Shown in pieces: positions 23,753 to 32,185 of a stretch of 64,000 nucleotides of DNA. The stretch covers positions 27,406 through 91,405 of the forward strand of contig JAZNKS010000123.1 in assembly GCA_045578725.1 (NCBI GenBank). Reading direction: 5' to 3'. Source of the DNA: Flemingiibacterium sp045578725. GTDB lineage: Bacteria > Bacillota > Clostridia > Oscillospirales > CAG-272. The notes under the pieces are model-generated. The model saw only the letters and a list, made by a program, of their open reading frames with translations, ran no database searches and was not told the origin of the DNA. Every line of letters begins with the position of its first letter. Position 1 is the first letter of the stretch. Position numbers and translations under genes: made by a program.

Positions 23753-26308
23753 TCAGGACGGCGGTCGGATGACACAAAGCCGTCCATCACTCTCAAGCGT
23801 GTACGGGTCAGCGGGATCTTCCGCTGTGATTTTATAGGTGATGTGATTGCATCCGACCGGGGCGGCGGCATCGGTATAACAGGTGCCTGTGATCCCGGCC
23901 GCAATCCGGGTATATTCGGAATCGTTTCCGGCGGCGCGGTACAGATTCACCGTGAGGCCGGGTTCGCACGTCCAGGCAAGGCGGTTATCCGTGACCGTGA
24001 ATTCCCTGACCGCCGGAGCGTGGTGAAAGCGGGGAAAGCCGGTGAAGGTATAGCGGCCGCCCGGCACGGTATCAAAAGCGATCCGATCCCGTCCGAGTCG
24101 AGTGATGCCGGTATCCGGAGAGGATGCCTCTGCGGCAAACGGATAGGCAATTTCGCACCGTGTGCCGAGCTTTGAGAGAATCTGCAGAAAGACCAGACAG
24201 CCCTTCTCCCATCGAGCCGAGACTTCAAAGCCGCCGCGTGCGCAAAGACCGGTGAAAGAGCCGGATTCCCATTCTACAGGAAGTGCTGCAAGCGGCTCGA
24301 TGGCACCGCAATGGCTTTGCAGGAGCATTTCCGCAATGCCGGATGTACCGCCGAAGTTGCCGTCGATCTGGAAGGGCGGATGGGTATCCCAGAGATTGTT
24401 CAGCGTGCGCAGACCGATCAGATTGGACAGCAGCCGCCAGGCGCGTCCGCCGTCCCGGATTCTGGCCCAGGCGTTCAGCCGGTGCGCCAGCGCCCAGCCG
24501 GTGGATTCATCCCCGCGCTCGTTCAGCGTGATGGCGGCCGCATCCAGCCAGGCCGGTGTATGGGGGCCGATCTGCGTTCCGGGATAGAGTCCGACCAGCT
24601 GAGAAATGTGGCGGTGCCTGTATTCGCCAATCTCACCGTAAAGATTCTCCTCGCGGTATTCCTTGATCTGACCCGAGCCGCCGATGAGAACCGGCGAATA
24701 GCGGTCGATCTGGGCGCGCTGGCGCTCGGTATCCGGATCCTCAATGCCGAGGCATTCCGCCATTTTCAGCATATCTGCGCCGTTTTCCCAGATCATCTGC
24801 TGATCGAAGGCACAGCCGACGGTGCGGTAGTAGTCGCCTGTTCCGCCGATCCGCTGTTCCGGCGAGGCCGAATAGGAGGCCAGCATCTCGCCGTCATAAT
24901 CGCGGACGGCACGGGTCAGCATCCGGCTCATACCGGCGAGGGTGGGATAGATGAATGTCCGCAGGGCAGCTTTGTCGCCGGTGAATTCGTACCAATCGGC
25001 GAACAGCTTGGTTGTCAGTGCGCCGGTGCCGGGGCCGGAATGCCCGCCCGGATCGTGAATGTGATACGGATAGGCGGCGGTTCCGATGATCCAGCCGATC
25101 TTTGCTTCCAGCTCCGGATCGTCGGCACAAAGCTCCGGATCCAGATTCTCGGGATTCTCCCGCTTCAGATAGTGCCAGGCGCAGACAGCACCCTTTTTGC
25201 GGAAGGCGCGGTTGAAGGCGGCATAAGCCTCGAAGGTTTCGGCCAGATTGGTGCAGAAGGCCGGCCAGTAATTCATCTGGACATTGATATTGTGCCAGTA
25301 GCCGCTTCCCCAGGGGGAAGCATCATGGCAGTTCCAGACACCCTGCAGATTGGCCGGGAGCGTACCGGGGCGTGAGGAGGCAATAAGCAGATACCGCCCA
25401 TACTGGAAATAGAGCGTTTCCAGATAGCGGCTCCGTTTGCCCTCACGGTACTGCAAAAGAAGCTGATCGGTGTATTCCGCCGCATCGCCGGCGTTGCCGA
25501 GATCCAGGCTGACACGGGAAAAGAGCGATCGGTAGTCACGGACATGGCGCTCGCGGAGCTCTTCATAGGAGAAGGCGAGGGTTTTATTCAGCATGGAATC
25601 GGCGAGAGCGCTGACATCTGCATCCGGCGAGAGCTTCTTTTTGGGATCACGCTCAAGAAATACCTGTTCGTTCAGCTTATAGTTGGTCGCACAGACAAAG
25701 CGGATCACCGCCTCAGATGCATCTCTGACAAAAATCCGATCCTCGCTGGCCTCTGCCTGTCCGTCAGTAGTCAGATGAAGCCGGCCTTCAAAGCGGACAC
25801 CGTAGTAGTGAAGGATTCCCGACAGGCAGATCCGACCGTCCTCATCGATAAACACACGGCCGCTTTTTCCGCCTCCGTCGCCCGGCTTTACGGCATAATC
25901 CTTGATGAAGGGGATCTCGGGCGCCAGCGTGAAGGTGAGGGCGCCCGGCCGGTCGGCCTTCAGGCGGACGGCCATGCAGCGATCCGGATAGGAGGTGAAG
26001 ATCTCACGGGTGAAGCGGATGCCGCCGCAGGTGTATTCGCAGACGGACACAGCCTCATCCAGCGAGAGTCTGCGCTCATAGCCGGTCACATCCGTGTGCG
26101 GAAAATGGATATAAATCTCGGCAAAATTATTGAGGCCGCCGGTGGAATAGGTGTTGACCAGCGAATTCTCGGTGATCTGAATCCTCTCTCTGCCGACAAG
26201 GCCGAAGACATTGGCGCCGAAATAGCCGCATCCGAGCGGGAGGGATTCTTCCTCCCAGCCGCGATCGGAATCCTCGGCCGGGGATGCATAGCGAAGATGA
26301 AGCTTCAT
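23753..26308 (-). CDS. Glycoside hydrolase family 95 (alpha-L-fucosidase type)
   Basis: An 851-residue enzyme. An N-terminal beta-sandwich (WEEESLPLGCGYFGANVFG, ITENSLV) is followed by a helical barrel with the GH95 hallmarks SPWGSGYWHNINVQMNYWP near 350 and the FQIDGNFGGTSGIAEMLLQSH run near 655. A Fn3-like tail of about 90 residues closes it. GH95 inverting alpha-L-fucosidases and galactosidases act on host or plant glycans. No signal peptide, so action on imported oligosaccharides is likely. It starts 18 bp after the glycosylase gene with GGAGG upstream. Confidence 0.92.
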   Translation of the reverse strand: MKLHLRYASPAEDSDRGWEEESLPLGCGYFGANVFGLVGRERIQITENSLVNTYSTGGLNNFAEIYIHFPHTDVTGYERRLSLDEAVSVCEYTCGGIRFTREIFTSYPDRCMAVRLKADRPGALTFTLAPEIPFIKDYAVKPGDGGGKSGRVFIDEDGRICLSGILHYYGVRFEGRLHLTTDGQAEASEDRIFVRDASEAVIRFVCATNYKLNEQVFLERDPKKKLSPDADVSALADSMLNKTLAFSYEELRERHVRDYRSLFSRVSLDLGNAGDAAEYTDQLLLQYREGKRSRYLETLYFQYGRYLLIASSRPGTLPANLQGVWNCHDASPWGSGYWHNINVQMNYWPAFCTNLAETFEAYAAFNRAFRKKGAVCAWHYLKRENPENLDPELCADDPELEAKIGWIIGTAAYPYHIHDPGGHSGPGTGALTTKLFADWYEFTGDKAALRTFIYPTLAGMSRMLTRAVRDYDGEMLASYSASPEQRIGGTGDYYRTVGCAFDQQMIWENGADMLKMAECLGIEDPDTERQRAQIDRYSPVLIGGSGQIKEYREENLYGEIGEYRHRHISQLVGLYPGTQIGPHTPAWLDAAAITLNERGDESTGWALAHRLNAWARIRDGGRAWRLLSNLIGLRTLNNLWDTHPPFQIDGNFGGTSGIAEMLLQSHCGAIEPLAALPVEWESGSFTGLCARGGFEVSARWEKGCLVFLQILSKLGTRCEIAYPFAAEASSPDTGITRLGRDRIAFDTVPGGRYTFTGFPRFHHAPAVREFTVTDNRLAWTCEPGLTVNLYRAAGNDSEYTRIAAGITGTCYTDAAAPVGCNHITYKITAEDPADPYTLESDGRLCVIRPPS

Positions 26309-26326
26309 GGACGGGACCTCCTTTTG

Positions 26327-27199
26327 TCATCCGTTTTCGGGATGATATCGCTCATAATAGAAGAGATACTGTTGGGCAAGCCCGGCAAGAGGGCCGAGCG
26401 CGGCGGCATCGAAGCCGTCCGGGAAATGCCGCTCCAGCGAGCGCTTCATCCAGACATCGACCGGGAAGGCTTCGGTCTTGCCAAAGCCGAAAAGAAGCGC
26501 GCAGGCGGCAACCTTCGGGCCGATGCCGCTGACCTCACAGAGCATTTCGGCGGCACGGGACGCATCGGCGGCCTCCACGGCGGCAAGATTCAGCCGTCCG
26601 TCGGCAACCCGGCTGGCGGCATCGTATATGTATTTGGCGCGGAAGCCGGTGCGCAGATTGAAGATGGCCTCCCTTCCGGCCGCGGCAAGGCTCTGCGGCG
26701 TGGGAAATGCATACTGTCCGCCGTCAAGCGGCTCGCCATAGGCTTCGCAGAGGGCGCGGATGATCTTTTTGATGCGGGGGATATTGTTGTTCTGGGACAC
26801 GATGAACGAGCAGACGGTTTCCCATGGATCCTGGCGCAGAATCCGGATGCCCTTGCCGAATTCCATCGCCGCTGTCATTGTCGGGTGGCCTGCAAAACGG
26901 GCGGAAAGCTCCCGGCGCTTGGCATTATAGTCAACATCCAGCGAAAGATACGGGCGCCAGATTTTGCGGTATTCCTCCTCCGACACGCCGGGAATGAGCA
27001 GCGTATCCGGGGATGGCTGATGAAAGCGGATAGCCCGCCCGAAGGCGACACCTTCCCAGCAATGTTCACGGATCCTCTCAAAGCGGAAGCATTGGCCGCA
27101 GTCGAAAATCCGGTCAAGCTCAAAGCATTCAAGGCCCGTGACCGTCACGCCGTCGGCTGTAAAGACCGTATTTCCGGCCTTTTTTGCGGAATCTGTCAT
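26327..27199 (-). CDS. ogg: 8-oxoguanine DNA glycosylase (OGG1-like)
   Basis: A 290-residue base-excision repair enzyme of the eukaryote-like OGG1 family, which is frequent in Clostridia. The N-terminal CGQCFRFE and the helix-hairpin-helix EVSGIGPKVAACALLFGFGKTEAFPVDVWM are clear; the lysine of GPKVA is the Schiff-base residue and the aspartate of PVDVW the catalytic acid. I start it at ATG 27199 with GGAG six bases upstream rather than ATG 27217. It is transcribed from one side of the palindromic promoter and is followed by GH95 at 18 bp, a surprising pairing of repair and glycan genes. Confidence 0.9.
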   Translation of the reverse strand: MTDSAKKAGNTVFTADGVTVTGLECFELDRIFDCGQCFRFERIREHCWEGVAFGRAIRFHQPSPDTLLIPGVSEEEYRKIWRPYLSLDVDYNAKRRELSARFAGHPTMTAAMEFGKGIRILRQDPWETVCSFIVSQNNNIPRIKKIIRALCEAYGEPLDGGQYAFPTPQSLAAAGREAIFNLRTGFRAKYIYDAASRVADGRLNLAAVEAADASRAAEMLCEVSGIGPKVAACALLFGFGKTEAFPVDVWMKRSLERHFPDGFDAAALGPLAGLAQQYLFYYERYHPENG

Positions 27200-27226
27200 A
27201 AATTTCTCCGAATTCATAAATTACAG

Positions 27227-27270
27227 CTTGATTTATTTCTATTATACCAGTATAATAGAAATAAATCAAG
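27227..27270. promoter_or_regulatory. Perfectly palindromic, superimposed divergent promoters
   Basis: A perfect inverted repeat with 20-bp arms and a four-base centre CCAG. On each strand it reads TTGATT, 17 bases, TATAAT (plus: 27228-27233 and 27251-27256; minus: 27264-27269 and 27241-27246). Each start point falls about at the other promoter's -35 box, so only one polymerase can bind at a time. Confidence 0.85.
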
Positions 27271-27290
27271 TCAAAGGAGAGAATTGACCG

Positions 27291-28007
27291 ATGGAAAAAA
27301 TCTATACGATACCCGTGAACGAAGCCTTTGAAGCCTCGCAGGCGGATCCGGCCTGCGGCTGTCCGTTCTGTACGCTTTACCGGAAGTTAGAGGAAAACGA
27401 GCTGGATCTGATTCTCGGTGCCTCCATGATGGAGCCGGATGTCCGGATCAGGACCAACGAGCTCGGCTTCTGCAAGACGCATTATGATATGATGTTTACC
27501 CGCAAGAACCGTCTCGGCATGGCGCTGATGCTGGAGAGCCATCTTAATCAGCTCCGCTCTGAAACCGAGGGCAAGGGCTTTGCCGCGCTGAAGGGCGTTG
27601 GCGTGGAGCCGATGAAGCGGCTGGAAAAGCTGGAGGGGAGCTGTTATGTCTGCGGCCGGATCGAATTCTCGCTGACCAAGATGTTTGAAACGGCGGTGCT
27701 TCTCTGGGATCAGGATTCCGCCTTCCGCGAGAAGCTGCGCGCCCAGCCCTATATCTGCCTGCCGCATTACCGGATGTTCGTGGAATTCGGGCGGAGCGGC
27801 CTTCCCAAGAAGCGCTTTCCGGATTTCTACAAGGAGGTTTCGACCGTCGTCAATACCTACTTCGATTCCCTGCGTGAGGATGTCAGCTGGTTCTGCAAAA
27901 AGTTCGATTACCGTTATGATGCCGAGCCGTGGGGCAACGCCAAGGATGCCGTCGAGCGCGCCATCAAGTTTACTTCCGGCGATATGCACCGTCAGGACAA
28001 GGCATAA
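27291..28007 (+). CDS. DUF6062 protein with two CxxC motifs
   Basis: A 238-residue cytoplasmic protein. Cysteines are placed as CGCPFC (residues 23-28), then FCKTHYDMMF, SCYVCGRIE near 121 and CLPHYRMF near 158, that is, two repeats of CxxC followed by C-x2-H, suggesting a metal-binding duplicated domain. This matches DUF6062, of unknown role. AAAGGAGA lies before ATG. It is transcribed from the plus side of the palindromic promoter, opposite to the OGG1-like gene, and has a terminator. Confidence 0.85.
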   Translation: MEKIYTIPVNEAFEASQADPACGCPFCTLYRKLEENELDLILGASMMEPDVRIRTNELGFCKTHYDMMFTRKNRLGMALMLESHLNQLRSETEGKGFAALKGVGVEPMKRLEKLEGSCYVCGRIEFSLTKMFETAVLLWDQDSAFREKLRAQPYICLPHYRMFVEFGRSGLPKKRFPDFYKEVSTVVNTYFDSLREDVSWFCKKFDYRYDAEPWGNAKDAVERAIKFTSGDMHRQDKA

Positions 28008-28014
28008 ATACGAA

Positions 28015-28045
28015 AAAAGGTCTGCGCTCAGCCGCAGGCCTTTTG
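28015..28045 (+). terminator. Terminator of the DUF6062 gene
   Basis: Stem AAAAGGTCTGCG with its complement around a six-base loop, ending in TTTTGCTTT. Confidence 0.85.
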
Positions 28046-28094
28046 CTTTGGAAGATAATCCAACCGCAGGTTGAACGGATCAAGAAATGCTCTG

Positions 28095-28123
28095 TTGACT
28101 TCGCCGGGAGGATCTGCTATAAT
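28095..28123 (+). promoter_or_regulatory. SigmaA promoter of the XRE regulator
   Basis: TTGACT, 17 bases, TATAAT. Confidence 0.88.
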
Positions 28124-28153
28124 GGAGGCATCAAAGAAGAGGAGGATCCCGCC

Positions 28154-28912
28154 ATGAAGGAAACAATCGGCGAGAAAATTGCGATGCACCGAAAGCGGCT
28201 TGGACTGACGCAGGAGGAACTGGGGGGGAAGCTTGGCGTTTCGGGACAGGCGGTCAGCAAGTGGGAGCGGGGCGAGAATCTCCCGGATCTGATGCTTTTG
28301 CCGGAGATTTGTAAAGTGTTTGATGCGTCATCGGATGAGCTTCTGTCCATTCCCGCACGGGAGAAGACTGCGGATCCGATGCAGGATTTCTGCGCATATG
28401 CGAGAGAAAACGGTCGGACGGACACGGTTCTGGAGGCGGTGGGCCGCCTGTTCAACGACGTGGGAATCAATCGCGGGGTTCCGTATATCTGTCTTGCGCC
28501 GGACGATATCCGGGTATGGGATGAGCGAGGATTCGGATTTCTGCTGTCGGGCGAGCGCTTGACCGTACAGCCGGAGCACAGCTTTGCCGAGATTGCCGAT
28601 TTCCTTCGTCCGCTCACCGAAGAAACGGTATTGGCGATTATCAGCCGGCTATCCTTTGACTGTCCGCTTACCGCAAAAGAGCTGACAGAGCTGATCGGCG
28701 CCGGAGAAGAAAAAGTCAATCGTGCGCTGTTTGCCCTGATGGAACGGCGAATTGCGGTATGCGATACCGTCGAATCGAGCGGCATCCGAAAGCGGGGGTA
28801 TCTGCTTGATTATGGAATTGCCGGTATCCGGATGATTCTGGCCGGATGCGAAACGGCCAACTGCGGCGGTGAGAGCCGGAGCTGGCTGTCCTTCACCCGG
28901 ATGCGGAATTGA
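28154..28912 (+). CDS. XRE-family transcriptional regulator
   Basis: A 252-residue regulator. The N-terminal helix-turn-helix (LTQEELGGKLGVSGQAVSKWERG) spans residues 8-60. The middle (80-150) is unassigned; residues about 150-220 (LTEETVLAIISRLSFDCPLTAKELTELIG) resemble a small winged-helix. The target is unknown. Start ATG 28154 follows GAGGAGGAT; the frame extends upstream but overlaps the promoter. It converges on the C_GCAxxG gene. Confidence 0.85.
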   Translation: MKETIGEKIAMHRKRLGLTQEELGGKLGVSGQAVSKWERGENLPDLMLLPEICKVFDASSDELLSIPAREKTADPMQDFCAYARENGRTDTVLEAVGRLFNDVGINRGVPYICLAPDDIRVWDERGFGFLLSGERLTVQPEHSFAEIADFLRPLTEETVLAIISRLSFDCPLTAKELTELIGAGEEKVNRALFALMERRIAVCDTVESSGIRKRGYLLDYGIAGIRMILAGCETANCGGESRSWLSFTRMRN

Positions 28913-28934
28913 CACAAAACAGCGCCTCCGGAGT

Positions 28935-29414
28935 TTACGGCTTCGGGGACGCTGCTTCTTTCTCTTTCAGATAGGTTTCCAGTATGGAGGCGGCAATGGC
29001 GCAGGTATTGGCGCATGGCCGCTTTTTGTAATATTCGGCGGTTCGCGCTTCCGGACGCGACGGATCGGTATCGGCACCGAGGATGCCGAGAATATCCCGG
29101 CAGATCAGCGATCCCTGCTCTCTTTTGAAGCGCTCCGCCAGCTCCTGCACGATGATGTAGACTCGCGCCTTGTTATCGCTTCCCGGAACGGCATCGCCGA
29201 ACAGCTGACCGATGACAAAGAGGAGGCCCGAGAAGGTTCCGCAAACTTCGCGCATCCGTCCCATTCCGCCGCCGAAGGGCTGGGCCAGTTTCAGAACGGT
29301 TTCAACCGGGAGCCCGATTTCCTCGGCGAAGGCGCCGGCTGTCGATTGGGCACAGTTATAGCCGGACAGGAAAAGCTCCCTCGCCCGCTCGCCTTTTGGT
29401 GTGATCGTTATCAT
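28935..29414 (-). CDS. C_GCAxxG_C_C family redox protein
   Basis: A 159-residue protein with the family pattern: GYNCAQS near residue 20, GGGMGRMREVCGTFSG near 50, then single cysteines in LICRDILG near 105 and RPCANTC near 135. The family is thought to bind a metal cluster or do thiol redox chemistry; no reaction is established. ATG 29414 overlaps the stop of the glycosyltransferase as ATGA, and it is the last gene of the sortase operon. Confidence 0.88.
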   Translation of the reverse strand: MITITPKGERARELFLSGYNCAQSTAGAFAEEIGLPVETVLKLAQPFGGGMGRMREVCGTFSGLLFVIGQLFGDAVPGSDNKARVYIIVQELAERFKREQGSLICRDILGILGADTDPSRPEARTAEYYKKRPCANTCAIAASILETYLKEKEAASPKP

Positions 29415-30118
29415 TTGATCCGGTTGCGCTTCTTGATCTTTCGCACATCGCGGAGCATTTTTACGCTGTCGCGCAGGACATTGACCTTGCTCTCGCGGTG
29501 ATTGATGACCTTGACCGGCATTTCGCGGATGTTAGCCTTCAGATTGTTGGCCTTGATGAGCGCCTCAAAGTCGAAGGCAAAGCCATCTACCTCGCAGGTC
29601 GAGAAGATCCTGTGCGCCATCTCGCGGCGGAAGGCCTTGAAGCCGCATTGAGAATCGGAAAGCCTGAAGCCGGCGGCCATGGCAAGGCATTTGATGTAGA
29701 CCTTGGAGGCCAGCTTGCGCAGGGGGGTGTATCCCTCATAGCCGTCGGCGGAGAGATTGCGCGAGCCGATGACAACATCGACGGAGGGCTCCGCCTCGAA
29801 AATATCGGCGGCCTGCTTTACCACGTCCAGACCGTAGGCCAGATCGCAGTCGGTGAAAACGATGACATCGCCGACCGCATTCAGGATGCCGTTTCGGATG
29901 GCCGAGCCTTTTCCGCGGTTCTTTTCGTATCCGACGGCGCGGATGGCAGGCTGACCGAAGCTTTCCACCGCATCGCGGCAGTTATCGGTGCTTCCGTCAT
30001 CGGAAAAGATTACCTCATAGTCATCGAAGGTCCGGTTCATATATTCGTACACCGAGCGGACGGTATCGGCAATGATGCTGCTCTCGTTGTACATCGGAAT
30101 CACAAGGGAAATCTTCAT
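29411..30118 (-). CDS. Family 2 glycosyltransferase (dolichol-phosphate mannosyltransferase-like)
   Basis: A 235-residue GT-A enzyme. It begins KISLVIPMYNES, has SDDGSTDNC near residue 40, the metal-binding FTDCDLAYG near 93 and SDSQCGFKAFRRE near 150, which is typical of polyprenyl-phosphate sugar synthases. No membrane helices, so it probably makes a lipid-linked sugar donor at the membrane face. ATG 30118 is four bases after the methyltransferase stop; longer frames overlap that gene. Its place behind sortase B hints at cell-envelope glycan work. Confidence 0.9.
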   Translation of the reverse strand: MKISLVIPMYNESSIIADTVRSVYEYMNRTFDDYEVIFSDDGSTDNCRDAVESFGQPAIRAVGYEKNRGKGSAIRNGILNAVGDVIVFTDCDLAYGLDVVKQAADIFEAEPSVDVVIGSRNLSADGYEGYTPLRKLASKVYIKCLAMAAGFRLSDSQCGFKAFRREMAHRIFSTCEVDGFAFDFEALIKANNLKANIREMPVKVINHRESKVNVLRDSVKMLRDVRKIKKRNRIK

Positions 30119-30122
30119 GGCG

Positions 30123-30947
30123 TTACTTCTTTCTGTAAATAAAGATGTCGAAATCGGCGGTGATTTCCAGCCGATCCAGCCGGTCGAGCCGGGCTGCATC
30201 CGCAGGAGAGGTTTTGAATGCATAGGGGGTCATGGCAAGGAGCGGCCGCAGATGAGCGCCTTCGCAGAGGAAGGTGCAGGTGATTCGCCGGTGATCCTCC
30301 GGGATCAGCCCGCGCGGAAGGTCGCGGCGGCCTTCGTTTTCGTAAACGGTATCGTAGATGGCCTGCTTGAATTCAAACAGATGGCGCGGGGCCGCTCCGC
30401 CGATGATCAGCCGGCCTCCGGGACGGAGAATCCGGGTGAATTCCGCTTCATCCACCGGCGCAAAGAGATTGATGACGGCATCCGCAGCACCGTCCGCAAT
30501 CGGCAGATGCGAGATGCCGGCCACGCCGAAGAAGGCCTGTCCGACGGAATCGGGCGCGGGAAATGCGGCGCTGATGCCGGCGGCTTTGGCTCGCCTGGCG
30601 GCGTGGTCGCAGGCTGCCTTGGAAAGATCGAAGCCATAGACCCGATGGCCGGCCCTGGCCAGGCGGACGGAATAATAGCCCTCGCCGCATCCGGCATCCA
30701 CCACGGTGTGATACCCATCGGCGGCCGCAAGAACGGCATCGGCAAAGGGGCGGTAATAGTCCTGATCGAGAAATTCGGTGCGGGCGCGGACCATGTTGCG
30801 GTCGTCGCCGGAGGTGCCGGATGTGCGCGTGAGGGAGGCATATCCGCTCCGGGCCAGATCGAAGCAATGGCGTGCGGGACAGTAAAGGCTCATGCCCTCG
30901 CGTGTGAGCGGGAGCCCGCAGAAGGGACAGATCAGCTTGTCGGTCAT
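30123..30947 (-). CDS. rlmA: 23S rRNA (guanine-N1)-methyltransferase, RlmA-like
   Basis: A 274-residue methyltransferase. The N-terminal zinc finger CPFCGLPL...YCPARHC (Cys7, Cys10, Cys23 and His27) and the motif FDLARSGYASL are characteristic of RlmA/TlrB enzymes, which methylate G745 or G748 of 23S rRNA. The SAM motif VVDAGCGEGYYS is at 82-93, followed by LFAPVDEAEF near 168. TlrB-type enzymes contribute to macrolide tolerance; which guanine is used here is unknown. The start overlaps the sortase stop as ATGA. Confidence 0.9.
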   Translation of the reverse strand: MTDKLICPFCGLPLTREGMSLYCPARHCFDLARSGYASLTRTSGTSGDDRNMVRARTEFLDQDYYRPFADAVLAAADGYHTVVDAGCGEGYYSVRLARAGHRVYGFDLSKAACDHAARRAKAAGISAAFPAPDSVGQAFFGVAGISHLPIADGAADAVINLFAPVDEAEFTRILRPGGRLIIGGAAPRHLFEFKQAIYDTVYENEGRRDLPRGLIPEDHRRITCTFLCEGAHLRPLLAMTPYAFKTSPADAARLDRLDRLEITADFDIFIYRKK

Positions 30948-32032
30948 CGCTCCACCTTGATCAGCCGGGCGTGCATCGCATAGCGGCCGGTCGCTGTATA
31001 GTTGTTGGTGCAGGTCGAGAAGGTAATCACGCGATCCTCGCCGGTAAAGGTGATCCCTTTATTATAAAGGGATTTGCTCTGCATTTCCTCGCAGAAGGCG
31101 ACAAAATCCTCGTCCGATTCAAAATAGGTACGGAAATACTGATAGGAACTGTTGGTTTCGAAAATGGCGAACGGCTCGTAGGTGTAGATGCCGTCAAAAG
31201 TGATGACCTCGATCAGCTTGCTCTCGAAGACATCCTTTTCCAGAAACAGCATGACATTGTTGAACATACTGCCGTTGTTCATGTTGTGCGCGTAGAGAAC
31301 GATGTTGTTGTTGTCGAGCAGGCGGGGATAGGTGCGGTAATCGGCGTAGACCGAGCCGCAGACCATGTAGTCGCCGGTGATCGTGTGATCCAGATAGAAG
31401 GAGCGGTTGGCTTCGCTGTCGGGCTTCATGATCGGATAGTTGATATTGGTGCCGTCGATCTTGATCCAGCCGTATACATCCTTGTTGATCTCCTTCAGCG
31501 CGGAGAGCTTGGCCTTCAGCTGTTCGAAGCGGGGGTTGTAATTGCCCGCATTCAGATCCTCCGGCAGCTCTTCGGCATCCATTGTAAGGCCGGTATAGTA
31601 ATCCGGCAGGGATGCAGATGCCCCCGATGCGGGAGAAAGGCGGATGGCGTGCTGCTGACCGAAGGTCAGATTCTCATCGAAAAAGCTCTCGGCGATCGAA
31701 TCATAGAGCTCGTCGCCCTGCTGATAATGGATCAGGCTCTGCACAAGAATCGCGCCGTTGTAGATGAAGATACCGGCGCAGACAATGACAATGCCCCGGC
31801 GGAAGATCTCGCTGATGATGTCGGAGGCCGTCAGCTTTTTCTTTGGCTCGGCGGGCGCAAGATCGTCAGCCGTCAGCGTAGCCAGCGAATGGAGAAACGG
31901 ATCGGAATCGGCATCGCGGACCGGTCCCCTCTGCTTCAGCTCATAGATATCTTCCTCCGGCAGCGTGTCAGCGGCGGGCGCAGACGGTGCCAGCTTATTT
32001 TTGATGGATGCAAAAAGGTCTTTGAGGTTCAT
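30944..32032 (-). CDS. srtB: Class B sortase
   Basis: A 362-residue membrane-anchored transpeptidase. The long cytoplasmic N-terminus (1-78) is followed by one membrane helix (about 79-100) and the sortase barrel. Catalytic residues are the histidine in LYAHNMNNG near 262, Cys341 in ITFSTCT and an arginine in YAMHARL at the end; the INYPIMKPD region has the class B pattern. Start ATG 32032; the frame extends upstream through the promoter. No sortase substrate with a sorting signal is present in the window. It heads srtB-rlmA-GT2-C_GCAxxG. Confidence 0.92.
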   Translation of the reverse strand: MNLKDLFASIKNKLAPSAPAADTLPEEDIYELKQRGPVRDADSDPFLHSLATLTADDLAPAEPKKKLTASDIISEIFRRGIVIVCAGIFIYNGAILVQSLIHYQQGDELYDSIAESFFDENLTFGQQHAIRLSPASGASASLPDYYTGLTMDAEELPEDLNAGNYNPRFEQLKAKLSALKEINKDVYGWIKIDGTNINYPIMKPDSEANRSFYLDHTITGDYMVCGSVYADYRTYPRLLDNNNIVLYAHNMNNGSMFNNVMLFLEKDVFESKLIEVITFDGIYTYEPFAIFETNSSYQYFRTYFESDEDFVAFCEEMQSKSLYNKGITFTGEDRVITFSTCTNNYTATGRYAMHARLIKVER

Positions 32033-32063
32033 AATCCCTCCGAAAAAAGAAATCTGCCTTATT

Positions 32064-32092
32064 ATTATAACGGATTTTCTGCACATTTGCAA
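32064..32092 (-). promoter_or_regulatory. SigmaA-type promoter of the srtB operon
   Basis: TTGCAA, 17 bases, TATAAT on the minus strand. Confidence 0.8.
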
Positions 32093-32145
32093 GAGGTGCG
32101 GCGAATCATTTCGATTTTTGTTACACTTTCATCATAATTTCAAGC

Positions 32146-32172
32146 AAAAAAGGCGCCGCAGAGCGCCTTTTT
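32146..32172 (-). terminator. Terminator of ahcY
   Basis: Stem AAAAAAGGCGC with complement around a six-base loop; T-tract on the minus strand after the ahcY stop. Confidence 0.88.
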
Positions 32173-32185
32173 GTTATTTTCAGAT

